From contig NC_081412.1 of NCBI RefSeq assembly GCF_030272615.1, positions 665,552,352-665,616,351 on the forward strand: 64,000 bases of DNA. Direction: 5' to 3'. Below, one piece after another: positions 1 to 12,240 of the stretch. The notes beneath the pieces were generated by a model, which made no database searches, was not told the DNA's origin, and worked only from the letters and a program-made list of their open reading frames with translations. Both the position numbers and the translations under genes were made by a program. Each line of letters begins with the position of its first letter. Positions within the stretch are counted from its first letter, which is position 1. This DNA is from Cryptomeria japonica (lineage: Eukaryota; Streptophyta; Pinopsida; Cupressales; Cupressaceae).

Positions 1-1156
1 GGTTCCTTGTAAGGATGCATGAAGTCTAGACCACCAGGGCACATTGGGAGTTTACCATGATTTGTAAATAAGTGATAACTTAATAATTAATGGGTTGGGT
101 AGTTAGATTCATTAATAAAAATAAAATTTGATGTGAGCCTCATGACGTGATCCTAGGGAGGATGTTTTAGGATAAGCATGAGAAGTCCATTGCTATGGCT
201 AGTCATCCTCCCTTGATATTTCATAGGTTGAGATGGCTCCACATGTCCATTAGGACAGTTCCTTATGTTATTATGTTTTGAGGATGGCATGTGATGACAC
301 TCCACCCCTACATGTGTTCCCTTAATGATTTATGATTATGCCTTATTGGTTGTATTTATGTCTTGTTGAGTTGTACACCTCTGGGAGTTTATTCTTGTTG
401 TTTTGTGTTGGTTCTTGCATAAGAGTCCTTGTGTGATTAGTCTCTTTGGTTATAGGTGTCGACTTAGGTTTAGAGTGTGTGTTGGGACCTTGTGTCATTT
501 CCTAGCATGGGGGGTGGTTCATTTGGTTCCACATGGTCAGGTGGTTCGTGCTTTTTAGCCATTACGATGTTCTCTTGGATTCTTCTTGCATGGATGTGGA
601 TTCTTCTTCATAACAATTATGGATGTACCATGTAGTAGATTTATGTAATGAATATGATGGAATTCATGTAATGTAATATTCTTGTATGTAGTAGTTGGGA
701 TCTTGAAATAGGAAGAGTTATGCTTATGATGTATTTTATGTAATTTTGTAATTGTAAGAAGGTAGTAGTTGGAATTTAAGATTATGTCATGGATTGTAAT
801 ATGAATATATGATGTATCACGTTGTACTTATCGAATGTAAGAAATATCCTTAAGTGTATTGGTAAATGAAATGGAATGGATTTATATTTGTCTTAATTGT
901 ATTGGTTGAAATTGAATTCCACGAAATGATTAGGATGTGATTGAAATGAGAAGGAACCTTAATGAATGGATTAGTATTAATGAGAATGTTGGAGAATATG
1001 ATTAGATGAATCATTCATGTAGATGCATTGTTAGGAAGGAAATTATGCATTGTATGTAAGGGATTGTTAAGTAAAAAGATTGCATTAAGATTCTTGCATT
1101 ATGCATTTGGAATTAATGTTAAAATTAATGGTCATGTTAGGGAATTAGATACGATT
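1..1156. other. Unrecognised AT-rich sequence left of element A
   Basis: No gene-like reading frame was found. The sequence is rich in T, A and G, and resumes beyond element A at 13558 with a similar composition. Element A inserted into it, as the flanking GAAGT duplication shows. It may belong to an older repeat, but I see no LTR ends or protein domains in it. Confidence 0.4.
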
Positions 1157-1161
1157 GAAGT
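1157..1161. repeat. Left target site duplication of element A (GAAGT)
   Basis: GAAGT directly precedes the TGTAGACACC start of the left LTR. The same five bases follow the CATAAACA end of the right LTR at 13553-13557. A 5-bp duplication is what Ty3/Gypsy integrases make, so both outer ends of the element are fixed. Confidence 0.95.
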
Positions 1162-1940
1162 TGTAGACACCTAAAATTGTCCTGACTAAATAAAATAATT
1201 TTATTTATTTAATTATTTAAGCCTAATTCTTCTATTAATTAAATAAATCTTTATTTATTTAATTAATTCATTAATCCTCTTCTAAGCCTTTTCTCATTTA
1301 AATAAATACATTTATTTATTTGAATTATCCTTTTTTCTAAATTAAATAAATACTTTTTTTTATTTAATTGATCTCATTTCTTCTATTAAATAAATGAATA
1401 TTTATTTATTTAATTAATTCATTAACCTTTTCTACCTATGACGCATGTCATTCATCTCTTAATTCCTACACTACCTACCCTCTCATTATTTTCTTTTAGA
1501 TACCTTCTAATCCTAGCCGACTATTTACTTTTACACCTCTTAATCTTATCCCTTCATTTTCTAAAGTGTCTTCTATATAAGAGGATACTCTCCTAATCAT
1601 TCTAATCAGTCTATTCCTCCCAAGAACTCTCTTAACTACGCTTTCAAACTTTCATATGTGATCAAGCCTACTTGCAACCACATTGTCATTCTTTGTTGAT
1701 CTCTTGTGCACACATAAAATCTGAGAGCAAATATATCAAGCAAGATCAATGGAGATAGGAAGAATGGAGATTCAAACCCTATTTGACATGTGATGGTATC
1801 ATCTTTCTAATTTTGTTGATTTGCATTGTCTTAGGTAATCTTCATATGTTATGGTGGATCTTTGTTATTGTTAGGCTAGGATTTCATGGTTGAATTCATT
1901 TAGTCTTTCAATATTGTTGTTTCCATTTTTACCATAAACA
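1162..1940 (+). repeat. 5' LTR of element A
   Basis: It begins TGTAGACACC and ends ACCATAAACA, with TG...CA ends, and matches 12765-13552. The first 270 bp contain a row of AT-only near-palindromes of the type ATTAAATAAAT-ATTTATTTAAT. A TATA box (TATATAA) lies at 1574-1580, followed by a probable transcription start a few tens of bases further on. This marks the U3 and R parts. Confidence 0.95.
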
Positions 1941-1943
1941 TTT

Positions 1944-1963
1944 TGGCATGCTTGGTGGGACTC
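1944..1963 (+). other. Probable primer binding site of element A
   Basis: Three bases (TTT) after the LTR comes TGGCATGCTTGGTGGGACTC. The TGG start and the later GGG fit a tRNA 3' end, and it loosely resembles an Asp-tRNA type site with several mismatches. The tRNA identity is uncertain; the position is as expected. Confidence 0.5.
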
Positions 1964-2049
1964 TTGTCCCTTTCGCATTTAACATCTTGGTTGTAGATTT
2001 TGTGTTTTTGAAGTTGTAGATATGACATTTCCGACAACATTTTGACATT

Positions 2050-2316
2050 TTCGCATCTGCACATATCGGAACCATGTTTTTGCTTTTTTGTTGCATATGT
2101 GACCTCTGGAATCACGTTTGCGTTCGACATTACTTTACCTTTTTTGTAGTTTGTAGGGTCATGTCTATGTTCCCAAATCACGTCTGTGTATCTTTCAATC
2201 GCGCTTGCATTTTGGATCCGTGTCTATGTTTCCTAAGCACATCTGCGAGGGTTTAAGGCATGTTTGTGTCCTTTAACCACGTCTACGTGAGATTTAATCG
2301 CGTCTATGTTTCTGAT
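2050..2316 (+). repeat. Array of ~20-bp degenerate repeat in the leader of element A
   Basis: The motif RCRCGTCTRTGT recurs about every 20 bases, for example CACGTCTGTGT, CGCGTCTATGT and GCATGTTTGTGT. The same motif occurs at 3512-3700 and, in reverse orientation, at 11985-12240. No conserved reading frame is evident. Confidence 0.7.
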
Positions 2317-2699
2317 TTTACAATTTTTGGTTTTTGTTCCAATTTTAAGGCTTTATTTCGTCAATTGGATTTCAGTTCTGGTTTATTCGGGCTAACATCT
2401 TGTGATCTAGCTAACAAATTGGTGCATCTTGTCCTTGAAGTAACACGTCTTGTTGAAGGCCCCCTTTTCATAAAGTCTTTTGGATCTAAAACTTACCTAA
2501 CTTGTGTGCTTGCAGGGGGGTATTATTGCAAAACTACTAAAAAATCTTTGTTGTAGATTTTTGGCAAGAGTTTTTTATCTTTATTGTGTGTCTTGTTTTC
2601 ATAGATTAGAAAACACTTCAATTGGCACACTAAAATTGAATCAGTGTCTTTTGTGTCTTGAGCAATAGGCTCTTTTTGTTTAATCTCTAGAGGGCATGT

Positions 2700-3180
2700 C
2701 TCCTCATGTGGTCACTAGGACTACTAGTGAGGAGAGAACAACCCAAGTGGTAGCGAGGAAAACCCACCTCTTCCGAACCACTATAAATAATTGTATCCAT
2801 GGTGAAAGCTATGGATAACGTGTGTTGATTAGTTCATACCGACACTATGTCTCCCCATAAACCCGTTTGATCAAATTTATTTGATCAGTAGTAGGGCGCA
2901 ACCCCTACCAGCTAGGAGCCTTCTGTATTTACAGAGCTAAAAGTGTTGCATGTATGGCCACATGAGCAAATGCCCTTACTAGCACCTTTTTTAATTTTAG
3001 AAAGCCAAAATCCTTCTAGTTGTTGGGGCGGGAGGTCGAACCTCTAGAGTGGCCCACACACATACGGTTCTTAGTAGAGATACAAAGTTTACCACGGGGA
3101 GTTTTCATGGGGATTGATGCTTGGCTGCCCCAGAGAAGTAAGTTCCAAAGGTGGAGCCAGTGGGGTCAAGCATCTATGTA
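2700..3180 (+). other. Conserved non-coding leader blocks, element A
   Basis: Several blocks match the leader of element C at 54660-55130, although the LTRs and primer sites of the two elements differ. Shared blocks include TACCGACACTATGT, GTATTTACAGAGCT and GTGGAGCCAGTGGGGTCAAG-like sequence. A small hairpin, GAGGT-CGA-ACCTC (3032-3044), is kept in element C with another loop, GAGGT-CAG-ACCTC. Both strands have stops. A role as RNA leader structure (packaging, dimerisation or translation) is an inference. Confidence 0.55.
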
Positions 3181-3511
3181 TCTACTTTGAATAGTGTAGC
3201 TTCATGGTAAACCCCATGTGGGATCAACAACTATTGTCCTGGCCAACCTTAGAAATTATGCTTGTCTTCTTTTAAACATTAAAACATTCAAGATCAAACA
3301 TCAAAACATTGTGTCTTTTGTGTCTTCAAGTGTATGAAAAAATATTTTTAAATCAAACAACACACTTTCTTTTGAGTCATTTTGAGTCCAAACACTTGTA
3401 AACATTGAGTTCCCATCAACATTGTGTCCTCTTGTCATGGAAAAGCAGTCAAAATTCAAATTAGGTCACAACAACAACTTTACAAATTGGAAAAATTGCA
3501 CTCAGTTTCTG

Positions 3512-3700
3512 GAAACACATTTGTGTAGTGTTTAAACACGTTTATGTCATTTAATCAAGTCTGTGTAGGACAGAAACACGTCTGTGTTATCATAAGAAAA
3601 TATGCATTCACAAAATCTCATAAATGCATCTATGCAATATTCAAAAATGTCTGTGTTGGGAAAACGCATCTGTGAAGCATACAGGCATGTCTGTGTTCAG
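3512..3700 (+). repeat. Second leader array of the ~20-bp repeat
   Basis: Motif copies such as CACGTTTATGT, CAAGTCTGTGT, CACGTCTGTGT and CATGTCTGTGT recur at roughly 20-30 base spacing, in the same orientation as the 2050-2316 array. Confidence 0.6.
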
Positions 3701-4251
3701 CATTGAAAAACACTTACAATCTAGCAAACAGGAGCAGTCAGTTTCAAACTTATTGAGCTTCCTAGGTTATCTCTTTGGGTTTTCATGTATAATTCAACCT
3801 ATCTTTGGCTCTCACAAAGTTCATCATTGCTTTAGACCTTGCATTACATTCACAATTGTCTAAACTTGAGTCAAAAGGTCACTTGGTTGTCCTTATCTTG
3901 CTTTGTCAACACACTACATACAACAACATTTTGCTAAGCGGTCCCTCATCAAGGTCTATCACCTTTGGGTCTCATTTGGTCTTACTTAGAGTCAAGGTCA
4001 ATATACCTCATCAAGAGAATCTATCATCTCTTTAGAAGTCACACCTACTCTACTACATACATATTTGGTTTTACACTTTGGACATTGAAAGCACACCTCG
4101 GAATTCATTTACATTCCATCCAACTCTTGGTCTTCTATACTCTTTCCATCTTCATCTAGTCTCATACATCTTGGTAACAACCTAGTTCATGGTTGAAACT
4201 TGTTCCCAAAAATATAGGAGAGAAGCTAAATAGGCTCAAGAGTCTGCAAGC

Positions 4252-6351
4252 ATGAGTGCCTATGAGTATGACAATGATATCTTTTTCAATTTTGATCATA
4301 CTACATTACCTGACATGGATGCTTATAGAAATATTCAAAATGTTGAGAACATGGATAACACAAACAACAATGATACACACAATGATGATATGGACAATAT
4401 TTCAGTACATTCAGCAGAAGTGGAAGACTCCATCATGGATCCCCATTTTAATAGATTGGTTGAGGAAATCATGAGAAGGGATACACAATATTTCCTACAA
4501 GTGATGGCACAAAGTGGAGCCAAGATACCTCATGATTTTGACATGTCTCAAATAATGGAAAATTGACCTATGCAAGAACTTCAACTCAACATGGATCAAA
4601 GGAGGCCTAATAGTGGGGGCACTAGAGGACCACGTTTCATGTCTGAGTCAACATCATCCTTGTTTCAAAAACTTGAGGTCCCAAATACACATGGTCAATC
4701 TTATGATACTCATGAAGGAGCATATCATGAACAACTTCATCTACCCAGACCATTATGAAAGTCTTATGCAGATAAATACACTCATTTTCATACCAATGCT
4801 AAGGACCAACCTCCAAAACAATTGGATATCCAAAGGCATGCTCAAAAAATAGACACAAGAAAACCCCGTGTCAAATTTGGGGGCAACACACAAGAGAAAA
4901 CTCATGACATGCCTATAGAATATGATATACATGGACAAATTAGACATTCCATTCCTCATTATGACTCTATACCAAGTGGTCCCTATACATAGTATCATTA
5001 TAGACCTCCTCCATATGAGAAAGTTAATGATCAATACCATCCATATATGCAGTATCCTCCTCCACCTAGTGGCTAGGGCATGGGATATGGCCCAAGAAGT
5101 CAATCTCCACCCAAGAACAATTTGGAACAGCAAATAAAGGACTTAAAAAAGAAAATGGAGGACATTAATACACCAAAACTATTTTATACAATGAGAGACA
5201 TATGTCCCTATCCATTTGACAAAAACATTCCAATGCCTCTTTTTCCTACACATTTTGTAACACCAAAGTTTGATAAGTACAAAAGCAAGGGAGACCCTAA
5301 GGCACATATAAGATGATTTTTCACCACTTGCATTGAGGTAGCATCAGAAGAAACATACTTGATGAGATTGTTTCCACAAACCTTAAGTGATCAAGCTATG
5401 GAATGGTTCTCCCAACTTCCACCTAGAATTAAGTCATGGGGTGATCTAGCAGAAGCTTTCATACAACATTTCCCATATATCATAGAGATAGATATATCAA
5501 TCACCACTTTGTGCAACACCAAGCAAAAGGATGGGGAGTCATTTTCATCATTCTTACAAAGATGGAGGAATTTAGCTAGCAGGTGCTCTTGTGAAATTCC
5601 ACAAAAACAAATGGTAGAGATGTTTACACAAAATGTCAACAAAGAGATTGATTATGACTTGAGGAAAGCTTGTTTGTCCACTTTCAAGGATGTAATTGAG
5701 AAAGGCTTAGGGACAGAGAAGGTCCTAATTGAGCAAGGCATCATCAAAATATTCAAAGAAAACAAAGAGGACTTTAAAGGAAAAGACAAGCCACGATTTT
5801 GGAACAAGAACAAGAACACAATAAATGATGGCGTTGTTGATGCTAACACTATTAAACCCTAAATCATTCTTACTGGATCAAGTTCTACAAACAACCAAGT
5901 AAACACTCAAGCAACTTCAAAATCACGAAGGAAGTACACCCCATTGGGAGAACCACTTGAGTCAACTTTCAAGAAGCTAGTGGCAAACAAGATAATAACA
6001 ATTCCAGACAATCCTCCATATGAGCCAAAGGTTAAACCAAATTGGTGGAATCATGATGAGTACTGCGAATATCACAAGAGCAAGGGACAAAAAATAGGAA
6101 ATTATCATCACTTGAAGAACATCATACAGGATCTTATTGATAGAGGTGACATTGAGATCGAAGGACATACATCCAATCAAGAACATGAGATGTTTAAGGA
6201 ACCATTCCCTAAACACGACAAGGGAAAATCCAAAGCCACAGATGAGAAAGCCAACTATACCAAAGCATCCTATAACTATGATCCAATTGTTAATCACATT
6301 TTGATGGACAATTATGTCTCTACTATTATCATAAAAGGACAAAACACCTAA
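4252..6351 (+). pseudogene. gag remnant of element A
   Basis: One reading frame runs through the whole stretch and is broken only by stop codons (after 4566, 4758, near 4990, near 5075, 5316, 5862). The N-terminal part ends with a segment like AQSGAKIPHDFD, which is matched in element C. At about 5190 comes MRDICPYPFDKNIPM. The Gypsy capsid core (Retrotrans_gag type) follows, with QTLSDQAMEWFSQLPP and FSSFLQRWRNLASRC at about 5380-5590. At about 6060 the zinc-binding motif YCEYHKSKGQKIGNYHH is degenerate: the usual second His and second Cys positions appear as Gln and Tyr. Gag would form the virus-like particle. This copy cannot be translated as one protein. Confidence 0.9.
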
Positions 6352-6364
6352 AAATTATACCCAG

Positions 6365-8335
6365 AGACCTAAAGTTGTCCTAAAAGGCATTGGACCTTCT
6401 TTTGAATCTACCTCTGAATGTAATGTCACAACTCAATGAGGTAAGGTCACTTTGCAAGGTGCTCCAGCTAAAACTATCACTTCTTCATCATCCAAACCTG
6501 AGTACGACCTTGTAGAATAGTTAGGGAAGACACCTATGCTTATCTCCATCCTTGATCTTTTACGCATATCCCCTGCACATAAAGTCATCCTTGATAAAAA
6601 TTTGAGAGAAACCTTTGTCCCCACTGATCTAAACGTGGACCAGTTTCAAGCCATGGAGGGATACTTTTCCATTCCACATTCTCTTACATTCACCGAAGCT
6701 GACAATGCCTCTGTAAGACAACCACATAATGCACCTTTACACATTGAAGCCTTCCTACACAAAAACTGAATAAAATGAGTCCTGATAGATGGAGGAGAAG
6801 GTCTGAACATTTGTACATTGAACACTCTTAAACAATTGGGATATTCTGAAAAAGTTATGAATTCTAAACATACTATCACCATTAAGGCATATGAAGACGA
6901 GGAGCACTCATCCAAAGGCACAATCACCTTACCTCTTAGAGTAGGGCCAGTTACAAAGGAAGTGGTTTTTCAAATCCTTGATCTAGATCTCACATACAAG
7001 ATACTCTCGGGATGCCTATGGATTCATGAAATGAGAGTTGTTCCCTCAACAGATCATCGATGTATCAAGTTCCCATACAATGGAGTTGAAGTGACTGTCA
7101 AAGCTTATCCAAACCCATTCATATATTGCAACAATCTGCAACCTAGATCAAAAATAACAATCCCAGTCAATCGAGAGGTTGTTCCTTCATCAGCGTATAT
7201 TTATCCAGAATCCTTGAAAGCTTCTACATCAAAGAAAACAGAGATCAAAGAAAAGTTCAAGGTTAAAGACATGGGATGTGGTGAGTATATCTTTCATGTT
7301 GATCAACTCTTGCTATCTCCTAAGACATTTAGTCAACAAGAACAACCTAAAAACAATTTGCAATGCCAAGGAATTGGGTATGAACCGCCTAGTGTTGTGG
7401 CTACTAAGTTTGAATGCAAATATCCTCTAGTGGTGCAAGCAACTCTTGATATCAATAGTCCTAAGAGTAGTTCTAGAAAAAAATCTATTGAGCGTATCGC
7501 CAGCCCTCTTGAGAACTCACATATCTTTACCATTTCATCCACTCATTCCATTTCCATTCATCTCCCAAACTTGGATCAACAAGAATCACAGAAGCCCTTA
7601 CTCATTGGGGATAAAAAATTAAGCTTTGAAAAGAAAAATATAAGAGTCAAAAATAAAGAGAAGTCATTTAATACAAATCAAAATCAAAAGCTACTGGACT
7701 TTGCAAAAATCAAGGTCAAGGATAAAAATCCCACGAAAGAAAAAGAACAAGAGTTGATCTCCCCTAATATCAAAATAACTGGGGGAAAAAGTTTTACAAT
7801 TTCAAGTCAAAAAATATACTTGTTGATCCTAAGTCTCCATCATGTCATGATAATTTCACTTCTTTTCGCAATCATAAGCCTTCATTCCTCATCCACTTGT
7901 TTTACACATCCTTTCCCTTCTGGCGATACATCATGGACCTTTAATGGAGCTTACTCGGGGGACTTTGTTATCAGGGATGACCAAAATTCTTTAGGTGACA
8001 CGCATATGGGCCTATGTAGTTCACACACTAGTAATTCTATCTCAGTTCCTTTATCAAGGAAGACAGTCACTCGAGATACACATCATTCAGTCAATGAACA
8101 ATGTAGTTACAATCACAAGGTAAAGCCTCGCACATTTGAGGTAGGTGACTTGGTTCTCAAGGAAAGCCCTAAAAATCAACAAGACAAAGAGAAGGGCAAG
8201 TTTGAACCAAATTGGCTTGGTCCTTACATCATTACAGTAGCCTATGGATCTGGTGTATATCAGCTCTCAACCCCAGAGGGTCAACCTTTGGAAGATTCTA
8301 TCAACAGCATGCACCTTCGCAGGATCTACACATAG
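6365..8335 (+). pseudogene. Protease fused to integrase C-terminus (deleted pol), element A
   Basis: The frame is shifted relative to gag. A conserved pre-protease segment (LLRISPAHKVILDK, DLNVDQFQAMEGY) precedes the aspartic protease motif VLIDGGEGLNIC at about 6780. Two TGA stops lie just before that motif. From 6818 the frame is open for 505 codons: the rest of the protease (DLTYKILSGCLWIHEM), a long charged and Ser-rich linker, a hydrophobic segment at residues about 333-355, and then the integrase C-terminal domain (HKVKPRTFEVGDLVL, NWLGPYIITVAYGSG, NSMHLRRIY). Reverse transcriptase, RNase H and the DDE integrase core are missing. A similar frame without them occurs in element B. Confidence 0.88.
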
Positions 8336-9581
8336 CTCTCAAGAGTATCCTAATTCAAAAAATACAAAAAGCCATAAAAATAAAAAATCGTTACTTGGTG
8401 AAAACCTAACAAACAGGTGACACAAAAAAAAAAATTGAAAAAAAAGAGAAGTAAATCAGTCTCATGGATTCAATCAGTTTCAAATAGGACACAGCAGCAA
8501 TGGAATTCAACAAATCAAATCTTTCAACAAACTCAGACAACATTATGGTTCAGTGCTATCTATCCTTTTGTGAAAGAAAACATTGTGACCACAATCAAAT
8601 AGACTTATACAAGTGACAAGAGACACTAAAACTTGAGGACTACAATGCATGTTCATGTCGAGTCTTGGTTTTCTTTTGATTTTATCTTTTTGGTGACATG
8701 TCTTTTAGCTTTTCCGGGATGTCTCTGACTAGAGATTCTATCTCCAGGATGTCTTTGACTAGAAAGGCGAGGATGGGGTATTGTCACCTATTTTTCTTTG
8801 TTGTTTGTGGATCATCTCTTAGTAATGCTATGGCTTGTCCAAGGATATGAGAACACTAAGATTCTAGTGTGAATGGGGGCATTCCTTATTTGTAACTGTC
8901 TGATCTCCATGCAAATGGGTACAATGACTTTCTAGGTCGAACATATACCTTGATTGTCATAACGTATTTGCCATAATAAAGCTCAATGATGATAACGCAC
9001 AAGAAGCTCTTTCAATTTCATATCTTCTATCTTCCATCCCCCTTTATTGATTGACCTCCATCGTCCTGCTTGAGTCTATGTAGCCCATTATGACCTAATA
9101 TAATGGAATGCCAAAAATATCTACATTTCATGTAGTCTGCACCTGCATTATAGTATATTAGCATTTCATACACACATATAGGTATCATAATTACATCACA
9201 TCCTGGGCACAACACATGTTAGCACATTTTGCATTCTCATCATGTAAATAGTTATTTGCATTATCATATTCATCTTCATTTCATACATTCACATTGGCAT
9301 TTGCATAACTTAAAAACATAAAAGAACAAAAATATTGTATTTCATTATGTACATATTTGCATCCATATCATAAGCATCATATATAAACATGCATCACATA
9401 GAACCAACATCACATAGGTACACATGCATATAGTTGTCGCAAGTATGAATCATCTCATATATATATAAGAAAAGTGTCATGATACAATGATGTCAAAATA
9501 CATATGGCTACAATCACTCAAAGGTGTCTACATCATCATACAAAAATGGTACAAAACTGATACATAGGGAGCCCTCTAAGG
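8336..9581. other. Non-coding stretch between pol remnant and PMD gene, element A
   Basis: No convincing reading frame. The sequence is matched in reverse orientation by 60623-62311 of element B, so it belongs to the family. The part near 9210-9480 is rich in ATGCAAATG-like and ATAT repeats and probably lies in the 3' untranslated region of the minus-strand PMD gene. Confidence 0.7.
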
Positions 9582-11489
9582 CTATGATGAACTCCCTCCC
9601 TTGGAGCTAGTTGGCCTTGATGGATTTTGAGCCCTGGAAGGACCCACCCCAAGATCATCTCTCCTACCCCCTCTATCTGGTGGTGGTGGAGGACCCATGA
9701 CCCCACCACTAGACGCCTGTCTCTTATCTCTCCCTCCAGTGGTCATCGTCGTCCGCGATGGTCTTCGGAAGCTCCTAGCCCACTGATCTGGTGGTACCAC
9801 TCCATAGTACAGGTCTCTCTAGTAGCCTATCTCCTCCCCTGTACGCAGAACATAGGCATATCTAGCCCTCGTGTCCTCTGTTTCCTGCCTCCCTGCCCTT
9901 AGTGTTGTCTCAGCCTCTGTATAATGTTGAGTAGTCTGATCCCTCTCCTACTTAGTGTCCCTCAGTTGTCTACTAAGCCTGGTTGCCTCCCTCTCCAGAC
10001 CTTGGATCTCATCTGCCTGTCCCTGGCAGATCTCCCACAAGGCTAGTAACTCATCCTCCTCCTCTCTCCCCTCATCCTGTCCCTATGGGTTCTCCTCACC
10101 CTGTCCTTGTCCCTGTACCTATCTGGGAACCTATTTTATTGGCACCTATAATGGAAATCCACCTCTACCCCTCACTACATGCACCTGTCTCTCCTCCCCA
10201 CCCTCTCTCCTTTAAGCCACTCTCCTCTCTATCACTGCCCCTCACCTTCGTCGTCGGCCTCTCCCTCCACCACCCCCACTATCATCTCCATCACCTCCAC
10301 CATCACCTTCTATCAGCTCCCCTGGATCCATCAGCCGTGGAAATGGATTCTCTCCCCAATTTGTAGTGTACTCTGCATCCATCCCTGCATCCTCTACATC
10401 TTCCCATATGTCCCAAGGCATGGGAACCATCTCTACCATCTGTGTCACTACCTGATCATAAGATAGTAACAGACCAAAATGCATATGATCCCTCATTGTC
10501 TGTGCATACATCCCCAACCCCTGTGGATTCCATTGTATCCTACTAAACTGCTTGCATACCTTGTCAATCAACTGCCTCTCAATAATATATGGTATCTGAT
10601 CGATCAGATACCTGCTCCTGAACACATATGCCAACTCCACTACGTCATCCTCTCACTCTTCATACTCTCAGTAAAGCCTCCATACCACACTGTCTATCTC
10701 ATCAATCACCCTAGGCCAATACTCTAGCCTCCCAATCTATGGCTAGGAAGTAATCATATCATAAAGATGTACAAAACTACGTCCATGTCCTCTGCCTCTA
10801 AAATGTATCAGACGTGTAATCAACAGATTCTTATATGCCCATACCTGCAGCAATGTCACTCTGCATCCCAATCTTGTTGATCCATGATATACAAACTGAT
10901 GTAGCTCATAGTACAAGTGTGCCAGCAGACACGATCCCCGTGCAAACCTAGTGTGCTCAGTCACCAATGTCTCTAGAGTCCTCCCCCATCCCAGAGCCAA
11001 CCCTCGTGTTGCCCTGTCCGAACATAGTAACCCACTGATCACTCCTGCCAGCACCACCGATAAAGAAACTCTTGTCTGTGTCATGGTGTCCCAAGCCACC
11101 TGTCTTGCCCTCATCTCCAGTCCTGGATCCTAGAACACTCATCTCAGTGCATCGTTGTCTCCCTCTCGATCGTAAGGAACTAACTCCCCAACAATCGGTA
11201 TCCTTAGTATCCTATATACATCCTCTAAGGTGACTGTCATCACACCCATCAGCAAATGAAATGTGCATGTCTTTGAGTACCATCTCTTAGCTAATGTAGT
11301 CAGCAATCCCATGTTTGCCTAAAACTCGGGCACATATATAATGTATCGCAAGCCCATAGCCTCCACTATTGCCCTATCCTCAAATGTCAACTTGGGTTGT
11401 AAACTTTGAGTCGAAGGGAATCTCTCCCGTGACTCCAGCATTGATAGGTCCTCCTGCAGTCAAGAAAATCAACTGTGTCAATCCTAGTA

Positions 11490-11965
11490 GTACTCCATGT
11501 TCATCACAAAGTGTTGCTTTTTATCCTAGTGCTTATATCTATCATATGGCACTCTATCCTAGTGGTACTCCCTGTTCATCACAAAGTGTTGCTTTTTATC
11601 CTATCCTTAAGGACACCTACTTGAGTGTATCCTCTTGAGTAGTTTATCTAATTGACAACGTATGTTCTATCACAGAATTGTCAATTTCAGCCTAATCTAA
11701 TTGACAACGTATGTTCTATCATAGAATTGTCAATTTCTTTGGTACTCCCTATTCATCACAAAGTGCCTCGCTCTATCCTATCATAGGGTCTCTACTTGAG
11801 TGTATCCTCTTGAGTAGTTTCCTAATTGGCAACGTATGTTCTATCACAGAATTGTCAATCCTAGCCCTATTTGTTATCTTAGTCTTCCCTAGAGAACCTG
11901 TTTGAGTGTATCCTCTCAGCAGCTTATCCAATCGATAGTGTATGTTTATCACAGAACTATCGATT
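11490..11965 (-). repeat. Hairpin repeats in the PMD intron of element A
   Basis: Two classes are present. Long-stem units lie at 11651-11685, 11700-11734, 11825-11859 and 11930-11965: 8-9 bp arms (ATTGACAA/TTGTCAAT, one copy with a single changed pair, and AATCGATAG/CTATCGATT) around an 18-19 base loop containing, on the minus strand, TCTGTGATAGAACATACG or close to it. Short-stem units lie at 11490-11514, 11565-11589 and 11742-11766, with loops TTGTGATGAACAGGG-like and partly decayed stems. The second long stem type differs at several paired positions and still pairs perfectly. Element B carries the same two classes. Confidence 0.8.
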
Positions 11966-11984
11966 TGTCCTTGAAGACATAAAT

Positions 11985-12240
11985 GTGCTTTTATGACATA
12001 AATGTGCTTGCATACTTCCCAAATGCACCTGCTCTGCACAGACGCGCCCGAATCACACAAGCGTGCTTCTATTCAACACATAGACATGCCTACCCTTCAC
12101 AAACGTGTCTGCATTTCACAGACACGCTTGTATTTGACATAGACGTCTTTAAAACCATAGACGTGGTTACACTCGACGCAGACGCGCCTAACCTACCCAG
12201 ACGTGTCTGGCACCAACGCAGACGCGCCTTCCCATCTTTT
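11985..12240 (-). repeat. ~20-bp repeat array in the PMD intron of element A (reverse orientation)
   Basis: On the plus strand the units read CAGACGCGCC, ACAGACACGC and GCAGACGCGCCT, which is the reverse complement of the leader motif RCRCGTCTRTGT at 2050-2316 and 3512-3700. The spacing is about 20 bases. Element B has the corresponding array at 57993-58239. Confidence 0.75.

Noticed and set aside
8417-8602. 61-codon frame after the pol remnant of element A
   Set aside because: Lys/Gln/Thr-rich, starts in an A run, and is not preserved in element B.
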